Positions 9,256 through 13,442 of a stretch of 13,442 bases of DNA are shown one piece after another. Source of the stretch: an uncultured Eubacteriales bacterium (GTDB lineage: Bacteria > Bacillota > Clostridia > Christensenellales > UBA1242); assembly GCA_948949055.1 (NCBI GenBank), contig CARBWQ010000011.1:1-13442 (forward strand), written 5' to 3'. The translations under genes and the position numbers were made by a program. Under the pieces are notes generated by a model. It saw only the letters and a program-made list of their open reading frames with translations, did not search any database and was not told where the DNA came from. Positions within the stretch are counted from its first letter, which is position 1. Every line of letters begins with the position of its first letter.

Positions 9256-9262
9256 GTAAAAT
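9234..9262 (+). promoter_or_regulatory. Promoter of the ttcA-like gene, embedded in the upstream terminator
   Basis: TTGATT (9234-9239), a 17-base spacer and TAAAAT (9257-9262). The -35 lies in the loop and right arm of the preceding hairpin, and its U-tract forms part of the spacer. Start near 9269, leader about 15 bases, with TGAGGT (9273-9278) as ribosome site. Confidence 0.6.
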
Positions 9263-9283
9263 AGTGTGAAAATGAGGTAAATT

Positions 9284-9994
9284 ATGCAAAAAATACTATC
9301 ATTGTTAAGAAAAGCCTCCACTACCTATTCCCTTATTGAAGAGGGAGATAAAATTGCAGTCGGCATATCGGGAGGCAAAGATAGTCTTACTCTACTCTAT
9401 GCTCTTTCTGAGTTTCGAAGGTTCAGTCCAGAGCATTTTGAACTTGTAGCTATTGCAGTTGATTTGACTAATGGCAAAAATGATTACAGTGAGATAAAAA
9501 AGTTTTGTGAAAACATCAATGTTGAATTTGTTGTAGTTCCATCTAATGTTTTTGAAGTTATTTTTGAAATCAGAAAGGAAAAAAATCCATGTTCACTTTG
9601 TGCAAACATGAGAAGAGGCATTTTAAACAGTACAGCCAAATCACTTGGTTGCAATAAAGTGGCACTAGGACACCATAAAGACGACTTTATTGAAACATTT
9701 TTAATATCACTCTTCTTTGAAGGAAGACTTTCAAGTTTCAAACCAAAGACCTATCTTTCAAGAGTTGATATGAATGTAATTAGACCACTTATATATTGCG
9801 ATGAAAGTGATATAGTAAGAGTAAGCAAGGACTTTCCAGTATTATTCAACATATGTCCAGCAGACAAGCATACAGAAAGAGAGAATGCAAAGAATATCAT
9901 CAAATCCTTAGACAAATTATATCCAAATTCAAGAGAAAAAATATTCAATGCAATTATCCACACAGAAAGGTACAATTTATTAGATAAAGACTAA
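9284..9994 (+). CDS. ttcA: TtcA-family tRNA 2-thiocytidine synthetase (PP-loop ATPase)
   Basis: Enzymes of this family adenylate cytidine 32 of certain tRNAs with ATP and replace its oxygen with sulfur, giving 2-thiocytidine in the anticodon loop. They use a [4Fe-4S] cluster in the cytoplasm. The PP-loop SGGKDS is at residues 29-34. The CxxC pair is at 103-106 (PCSLCANMRRG, a family signature), GHHKDD is at 129-134, and the third likely cluster cysteine is C191 in NICPAD. At 236 residues it is shorter than E. coli TtcA (311), lacking the N- and C-terminal extensions but none of the core motifs. The start is supported by TGAGGT five bases upstream. No strong terminator separates it from gpmI 101 bases downstream, so some read-through is possible. 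Related TtuA/TtcA-like proteins can thiolate other positions, so the exact target is inferred from homology. The tRNA-Arg(TCT) at 11899 has C32 and belongs to a known E. coli substrate class. Confidence 0.85.
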   Translation: MQKILSLLRKASTTYSLIEEGDKIAVGISGGKDSLTLLYALSEFRRFSPEHFELVAIAVDLTNGKNDYSEIKKFCENINVEFVVVPSNVFEVIFEIRKEKNPCSLCANMRRGILNSTAKSLGCNKVALGHHKDDFIETFLISLFFEGRLSSFKPKTYLSRVDMNVIRPLIYCDESDIVRVSKDFPVLFNICPADKHTERENAKNIIKSLDKLYPNSREKIFNAIIHTERYNLLDKD

Positions 9995-10095
9995 AATTAA
10001 TCGAAAAATGGCAAAAAATTGAGAAAAAATGGCATTTTTAAGTCATTTTTAACCAATTTTAGACAAATTATTAAAAAATTTAAGGAGAAAATAAC

Positions 10096-11598
10096 ATGGT
10101 TACTTTAATAATTTTAGACGGTTTCGGACTAAGAAAAGAGAAGTTTGGCAACGCTATTAAAGCATCAGGGACACCTAATCTCGACAAACTTGAAAAGCTA
10201 TATCCAACCTCTTCACTTGAAGCAAGTGGGCAAGCTGTTGGACTTCCAGCTGGTCAAATGGGAAATAGCGAAGTTGGGCATTTAACACTTGGCTCTGGTC
10301 GAGTTTCGTTACAAGATTTACTTAAAATTGACGATGACATTGAGAAAGGAATTTTCGGAGAAAACGAAAAATTACGCAAAGCTATCAGCCATGCAATAGA
10401 CAACAACTCTTCTCTTCATATAATGGGACTTCTCTCAAATGGTGGAGTTCATTCACACATAAATCACCTATTTGCAATTCTCGACCTTGCAAAAGATATG
10501 GGACTGGAAAGAGTTTACATTCACCCTTTCATGGATGGACGCGACACACCTGTCAATAGTGGTATTGAGTTTTTGCAAATGCTTGAAGATAAGATTGCAA
10601 GTACAACTTTTAAGGTTGGCTCTATTTCGGGAAGAATATATGCTATGGACAGAGAAGAAAGGTATGACCGATTAGAAAAAGCATATAATGTTTTAGTAAA
10701 TGGCGACAATTTTAGTGGAAAAAGTGCAATAAATACATTAAAAGATAGTTATTCAAACAATATTTTCGATGAATTTGTCAATCCTACCCTAATAGAAAAG
10801 GAAGGAACAATTAAAGATAATGACAGCGTAATCTTCTTTAATTATCGTTCAGACCGTGCAAGAGAGCTAACTGATGCTTTAACCAATAATAAGTTTGAGC
10901 ATTTTAAAACCACTCACTTTAAAAATCTTTTATTTTCGCCAATGCAATTATATTCGGCAGAATTTGAACATCTTAATGTCCTCTATCCCCCTACAAAAAT
11001 ACATGACAATCTTTCTGCAATTATAAGCAAAAACGGTTTAAAACAATTTCATATTGCAGAAACAACAAAATATGCACATGTGACCTTCTTTTTCAATGGT
11101 GGATTAGAGAATGCTTATTCAGGCGAAGATCGTAAGCTTATAGAAAGCATAGATACACAAGATTTTTCTTATTATCCAAAAATGAGAGCAATAGAGATCA
11201 CAGAAGCAACATTAGAGGCTATCGCATCAAACAAATATGACTTTATATTAGTAAATTACTCTAACCCTGATATGATTGGACATACAGGAAATTTTGAAGC
11301 GACAAAAGAGGCTATTGCTTGCGTGGAAAAGCAGGCATATGCACTCGCCTTAGCAACCCTTATGGCTGGTGGAGATTGCATTATCACAGCCGACCATGGC
11401 AATGCCGAACTGATGATTGACGATAAAGGAAATAAAGTTACATCACACACTACAAGCCTAGTTCCAGTAATATTAGTCAGTGATAAATATAAAAAAGTAA
11501 AATTAAAGAAAGGAAAATCTATTGCAAATATCGCTCCAACAGTTTTAAAATTACTTGGCATTGAAATCCCAAAAACAATGTCTGAACCTTTATTTTAG
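10096..11598 (+). CDS. gpmI: 2,3-bisphosphoglycerate-independent phosphoglycerate mutase
   Basis: This cytoplasmic enzyme interconverts 3-phosphoglycerate and 2-phosphoglycerate in glycolysis and gluconeogenesis, with two Mn ions and a phosphoserine intermediate. The 500-residue length is normal for the family (about 510). Visible active-site residues are D8 (ILDGFG), the catalytic serine S58 in GQMGNSEVGH, H119 in GGVHSH, R149-D150 in MDGRDTP, and the SGRIYAMDREERYDR substrate loop. The remaining metal ligands are D392 and H396 (NPDMIGHTGN), D433-H434 (TADHGN) and H451 (SHTT). All expected metal and substrate residues are present. AAGGAG (10082-10087) lies eight bases before the ATG. No convincing own promoter is visible in the 101 bases after ttcA, so transcription may come from ttcA or from a weak site. 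A strong terminator follows. No other glycolytic gene is in the window; gpmI is often clustered with tpiA, pgk and eno, so this copy appears to stand alone here. Confidence 0.97.
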   Translation: MVTLIILDGFGLRKEKFGNAIKASGTPNLDKLEKLYPTSSLEASGQAVGLPAGQMGNSEVGHLTLGSGRVSLQDLLKIDDDIEKGIFGENEKLRKAISHAIDNNSSLHIMGLLSNGGVHSHINHLFAILDLAKDMGLERVYIHPFMDGRDTPVNSGIEFLQMLEDKIASTTFKVGSISGRIYAMDREERYDRLEKAYNVLVNGDNFSGKSAINTLKDSYSNNIFDEFVNPTLIEKEGTIKDNDSVIFFNYRSDRARELTDALTNNKFEHFKTTHFKNLLFSPMQLYSAEFEHLNVLYPPTKIHDNLSAIISKNGLKQFHIAETTKYAHVTFFFNGGLENAYSGEDRKLIESIDTQDFSYYPKMRAIEITEATLEAIASNKYDFILVNYSNPDMIGHTGNFEATKEAIACVEKQAYALALATLMAGGDCIITADHGNAELMIDDKGNKVTSHTTSLVPVILVSDKYKKVKLKKGKSIANIAPTVLKLLGIEIPKTMSEPLF

Positions 11599-11610
11599 TA
11601 AAAAATTACA

Positions 11611-11647
11611 AAAAAAGCCCAAAAAACACACTTTTTAGGGCTTTTTT
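11611..11647 (+). terminator. Rho-independent terminator after gpmI
   Basis: AAAAAAGCCC (11611-11620) pairs with GGGCTTTTTT (11638-11647) around a 17-base interior that can partly pair further (A run with T run). It lies 12 bases after the gpmI stop. The A-rich left arm makes it potentially bidirectional. Confidence 0.85.
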
Positions 11648-11775
11648 CAATGTTTTTTATTAAATTATCTCAAAATCATATAAAAACTCTTAAACTTAAA
11701 ATCAAACTCAAAATTTTCTAAAACAAAAAAAAATAAAAAAAATTAATTATCTTTAAATTAATTTGCATAAAATTC

Positions 11776-11804
11776 TTGACAAATTTTTCAAACTATGTTA
11801 TTAT
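11776..11804 (+). promoter_or_regulatory. Promoter of the tRNA operon
   Basis: TTGACA (11776-11781, perfect), a 17-base spacer and TATTAT (11799-11804, one mismatch). The predicted start near 11811 is about 11 bases before tRNA-Gly, typical for stable RNA operons. The preceding 128 bases (11648-11775) are very A+T-rich and hold no other feature I can support. Confidence 0.8.
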
Positions 11805-11821
11805 CTTATAGTCAACATTAC

Positions 11822-11895
11822 GCAGGTGTAGTTCAGTGGTAGAACACTAGCCTTCCAAGCTGGTTGCGAGGGTCCGATTCCCTTCACCTGCTCCA
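11822..11895 (+). tRNA. tRNA-Gly (anticodon TCC)
   Basis: A full cloverleaf: acceptor GCAGGTG with CACCTGC, D-stem GTTC/GAAC, anticodon stem CTAGC/GCTGG with loop CTTCCAA, and T-loop TCCGATT. Discriminator T and encoded CCA. First gene of the operon; only three bases separate it from tRNA-Arg. Confidence 0.97.
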
Positions 11896-11898
11896 CAG

Positions 11899-11975
<77 letters not shown>

Positions 11976-11995
11976 ACAACCAATCCCTATTATAT

Positions 11996-12072
11996 GGTGG
12001 TCTTAGTTCAGTTGGCAGAACGCCAGATTGTGGCTCTGGAGGTCAAGGGTTCGACCCCCTTAGATCACCCCA
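11996..12072 (+). tRNA. tRNA-His (anticodon GTG)
   Basis: The anticodon loop is TTGTGGC in the stem CCAGA/TCTGG. The extra 5' G (G-1, at 11996) faces discriminator C73, the identity element of histidine tRNA. The acceptor is GTGGTCT with AGATCAC, the T-arm is AAGGG/CCCTT, and the CCA is encoded. Confidence 0.97.
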
Positions 12073-12091
12073 TATTATACCTTTTTTCTAT

Positions 12092-12167
12092 TGGGGTGTC
12101 GCCAAGTGGTAAGGCATTGGATTCTGATTCCAACATTGCGTAGGTTCGAATCCTACCACCCCAGCCA
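12092..12167 (+). tRNA. tRNA-Gln (anticodon CTG)
   Basis: Acceptor TGGGGTG with CACCCCA, discriminator G, encoded CCA, anticodon stem TTGGA/TCCAA with loop TTCTGAT, T-loop TTCGAAT. The U1-A72 acceptor pair is normal for bacterial glutamine tRNA. It is a close paralogue of the next gene, with the same acceptor stem and very similar arms. Confidence 0.96.
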
Positions 12168-12193
12168 TAAAAGGTTTGGGATTGGCATGACAA

Positions 12194-12268
12194 TGGGGTG
12201 TCGCCAAGCGGTAAGGCACAAGATTTTGATTCTTGCATGCGTAGGTTCAAATCCTGCCACCCCAGCCA
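12194..12268 (+). tRNA. tRNA-Gln (anticodon TTG)
   Basis: Acceptor TGGGGTG with CACCCCA, anticodon stem CAAGA/TCTTG with loop TTTTGAT, T-loop TTCAAAT, discriminator G, encoded CCA. With the CTG gene 26 bases upstream it forms a tandem pair covering both glutamine codons, probably an old duplication. Confidence 0.97.
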
Positions 12269-12336
12269 AAACTTTATTTATTTAGAGTTTAAACTAAATT
12301 AGTTTTAAAACTTGACTATGAATACTAGAATAAATG

Positions 12337-12365
12337 TTGTGGTCATTATGATTATCGATTAAAAT
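12337..12365 (+). promoter_or_regulatory. Possible promoter for tRNA-Lys
   Basis: TTGTGG (12337-12342), a 17-base spacer and TAAAAT (12360-12365). The -35 is weak (three of six). A TTGACT at 12312 is better but has no -10 at the right distance. The unusually long 147-base gap before tRNA-Lys would fit a separate or additional promoter, though read-through from the operon promoter is equally possible. Confidence 0.25.
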
Positions 12366-12400
12366 TACATTAGTCGCGATAACACAATGTCCGTAATGAC
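12342..12400. other. Inverted repeats in the spacer between tRNA-Gln and tRNA-Lys
   Basis: GTCATTA (12342-12348) pairs with TAATGAC (12394-12400), and TTATCG (12352-12357) with CGATAA (12377-12382) inside it, giving a nested, asymmetric stem. No T-tract follows, so it is not a standard terminator. It may be a processing signal for the tRNA precursor, an operator-like site, or chance in AT-rich DNA. Confidence 0.3.
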
Positions 12401-12415
12401 AAAAAACTAAGTTAT

Positions 12416-12491
12416 GGTTTACTAGCTCAGTCGGTAGAGCACTTGACTTTTAATCAAGGGGTCCCGGGTTCGAGTCCCGGGTAAGCCACCA
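12416..12491 (+). tRNA. tRNA-Lys (anticodon TTT)
   Basis: Acceptor GGTTTAC with GTAAGCC (one T-G pair), D-stem GCTC/GAGC, anticodon stem CTTGA/TCAAG with loop CTTTTAA, T-arm CCGGG/CCCGG with TTCGAGT, discriminator A, encoded CCA. Last gene of the cluster. Its final 21 bases recur 203 bases downstream. Confidence 0.97.
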
Positions 12492-12510
12492 AAGACATCA
12501 GTTTATCTGA
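12471..12510 (+). repeat. Direct repeat, copy 1: tRNA-Lys 3' end plus terminator
   Basis: A 40-base stretch covering the 3' half of the T-arm, the acceptor 3' strand and CCA of tRNA-Lys and most of its terminator hairpin. It is identical to 12674-12713. Confidence 0.95.
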
Positions 12511-12518
12511 TGTTTTTT
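12495..12518 (+). terminator. Terminator of the tRNA operon
   Basis: ACATCAG (12495-12501) pairs with CTGATGT (12507-12513) around a 5-base loop, followed by five T. It starts four bases after the CCA of tRNA-Lys. Confidence 0.85.
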
Positions 12519-12673
12519 GTTTTCTTTTTACATCCCCGGGACTTGCATATCTTTGACATGCGACTGCTCTCGCAGTCCGAACCCGGAACATGCCCCGGTC
12601 GAAATTCCTTTTCCAATTCTTCTTATGTTGGGAATTTGGCCATTCGCTTTTATTCCCCGAATAACGCTCATAA
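12514..12673. other. GC-richer interval between the two tRNA-Lys tail copies
   Basis: This stretch holds CCCCGGG, CCCCGG and CCCCG clusters in an otherwise very AT-rich region. A 52-base piece at 12535-12586 is an inverted, interrupted tRNA T-arm (separate entry). A weaker inverted repeat is AAATTCC (12602-12608) with GGAATTT (12631-12637). I find no convincing gene: the only long open frames lack ribosome sites and overlap the repeats and RNA structures. It looks like recombination debris from tRNA-bearing DNA or the remnant of a small element. Confidence 0.5.
12535..12586 (-). other. Inverted tRNA T-arm split by a 34-base two-hairpin insert
   Basis: On the minus strand CCGGGTTCG (12586-12578) and AGTCCCGGG (12543-12535) together equal the T-arm of tRNA-Lys, but 34 bases lie between them (12544-12577). 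The insert contains GACTGC-GAGA-GCAGTC, a perfect hairpin with a GNRA tetraloop, and GCATGT-CAAAG-ATATGC, a second hairpin with one wobble pair. The outer CCGGG/CCCGG can close a three-way junction. It may be a small structured RNA, a mobile-repeat fragment or a degenerate tRNA; I cannot tell which. Confidence 0.5.
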
Positions 12674-12713
12674 CGAGTCCCGGGTAAGCCACCAAAGACA
12701 TCAGTTTATCTGA
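12674..12713 (+). repeat. Direct repeat, copy 2: orphan tRNA-Lys tail
   Basis: Identical to 12471-12510 over 40 bases. Weaker similarity then continues (CTGA-c-G-cc-TTTTGTT against the intact terminator), but the second arm is mutated and no longer pairs fully. The rest of the tRNA is missing, so this copy is non-functional as a tRNA gene. The following 100 bases (12714-12813) are AT-rich with a loosely repeated CAATATATC and no gene. Confidence 0.9.
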
Positions 12714-12813
12714 CGCCTTTTGTTCTCATATTCCTGCAATGCACTTATATATCCACAATATATCTATGCTTTTTTATCCCCCCAATATATCCATATTCAT
12801 CGTTTTTTTAACT

Positions 12814-12842
12814 AAAAAAAAACAGCTTACATCATAAGCTGT
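12814..12842 (-). terminator. Terminator of the gene at the right edge
   Basis: On the minus strand ACAGCTTA (12842-12835) pairs with TAAGCTGT (12829-12822) around a 5-base loop, followed by eight further T (12821-12814). It begins six bases after the stop codon. Confidence 0.9.
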
Positions 12843-12848
12843 CTTACT

Positions 12849-13442
12849 TTATAAATCTGATTCTTTATCATCTTCGTCATTTTGCTCAACCATATTTTTA
12901 ATAGTCATATATGCCGTCGACTCATTCAATATATTTTCAAGAGATTTCTTATTTTCAAAAGCTATTAAAATCCCCGTATTTTCTCCTCTTGGAAGACAAT
13001 AAACAATATGGCCATTTTCAAGTTCGTTCTTAATCCACCTATCAGCAGGAGAATTAAACATTCCAAAAGGAAGTTTTTTCTTTGTAGCTCCTTGTGAAAT
13101 ATCAAATAAGCCACCCATTATTAAACCTTGATTTGAACCATTTAAACTCTTCGTTGCCTTTTCAAATGTATAATCAATAATTACTTTATCTGGTTCTTTC
13201 TTAGCAAACTCTTTTACAGAGCCTAAAAAACTATCAGATATAGATTGCTTTTGTTCTAATGGCTTTGTAGTTTTCTTTTCTGTCTTTCTTCCTAAAATTG
13301 ACAATAGTTTTTGATAAGCAGAAGAATTTTCTTTCATACGATTTAAAGTTTTCTCATCATCAAAGGCATAAAGGCTGACCCTCATTCTATCTGCTGGAAG
13401 ACAGTAAATTAATTTATCTTTATATTTTTCTAGAAATTTTTT
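12849..13442 (-). CDS. Unrecognised protein with a duplicated domain (5' end outside the window)
   Basis: The frame is open from the right edge to a TAA at 12849, giving 197 residues of C-terminal sequence. An internal ATG at 13385 has no ribosome site, and the residues before it (KLIYCLPADR) belong to the protein, so the start lies off the window. The sequence carries a repeat: LIYCLPADRMRVSLYAF, a K-x-L motif and SSAY near the edge recur about 136 residues later as IVYCLPRGENTGILIAF, K-x-L and STAY. A lysine- and glutamine-rich linker and a segment with GLIMGGLFDIS lie between them. The C-terminus is strongly acidic. There is no signal peptide or membrane segment in the visible part. I do not recognise the family. 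It is convergent with the tRNA operon and has its own terminator. Confidence 0.8.
   Translation of the reverse strand, partial: KKFLEKYKDKLIYCLPADRMRVSLYAFDDEKTLNRMKENSSAYQKLLSILGRKTEKKTTKPLEQKQSISDSFLGSVKEFAKKEPDKVIIDYTFEKATKSLNGSNQGLIMGGLFDISQGATKKKLPFGMFNSPADRWIKNELENGHIVYCLPRGENTGILIAFENKKSLENILNESTAYMTIKNMVEQNDEDDKESDL

Noticed and set aside
10005..10043. A repeated AAAAATGGCA and a small palindrome between ttcA and gpmI
   Set aside because: The possible hairpin has a one-base loop and no T-tract, so I do not call a terminator; the repeat is short and A-rich.
12291..12305. AAACTAA-A-TTAGTTT palindrome after tRNA-Gln(TTG) as a terminator
   Set aside because: The stem is all but GC-free and is followed by A rather than T on the plus strand.
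12510..12713. A 67-residue plus-strand open frame between the tRNA-Lys tail copies
   Set aside because: It begins inside the terminator, ends inside the second repeat, has no ribosome site and overlaps the split T-arm, so it is unlikely to be a gene.
12756..12796. Two copies of CAATATATC in the spacer before the right-edge gene, considered as a repeat array
   Set aside because: Only two imperfect short copies in AT-rich DNA; no regular spacing and nothing CRISPR-like.

Overview
The window reads as a chromosome segment of an AT-rich, low-GC Gram-positive bacterium (Bacillota, probably a gut Clostridia-like lineage). The basis is near-consensus TTGACA/TATAAT promoters with 17-base spacers, strong AGGAGG ribosome sites, U-tract terminators after most genes, tRNA genes that all encode their CCA tail, and a very large lipoprotein of a style common in uncultured gut Bacillota. 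The lineage is inference; no marker here fixes it.

Layout. Positions 1-8386 (minus strand) hold most of one giant lipoprotein gene. Its signal peptide and lipobox are at the right end and its 3' end lies beyond the left edge. The reading frame breaks once near 778 and stays open in another frame to position 1. A good promoter lies at 8475-8503. To its right, still on the minus strand, is a small XRE-type regulator (8602-8841) with its own terminator. From 8971 the plus strand is used: an 82-residue protein of unknown function, divergent from the regulator and sharing a dyad-rich control region with it; a TtcA-family tRNA thiolation enzyme (9284-9994), whose promoter is built into the terminator of the preceding gene; and phosphoglycerate mutase GpmI (10096-11598).

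Positions 11776-12518 are a tRNA operon: a consensus promoter, then Gly(TCC), Arg(TCT), His(GTG), Gln(CTG), Gln(TTG) and, after a structured spacer, Lys(TTT) with a terminator. Just beyond is the oddest stretch. A second copy of the last 21 bases of tRNA-Lys plus part of its terminator lies 203 bases downstream. The two copies enclose a GC-richer segment that contains an inverted tRNA T-arm split by a 34-base insert made of two hairpins. The right edge (12849-13442, minus) is the 3' part of an unrecognised gene with an internal domain duplication.

Most genes here are ordinary housekeeping. I do not see a clear new multi-gene system. The points most worth following are the tRNA-Lys tail duplication with its split T-arm, the frameshift and block architecture of the giant lipoprotein, and the regulator's dyad array.
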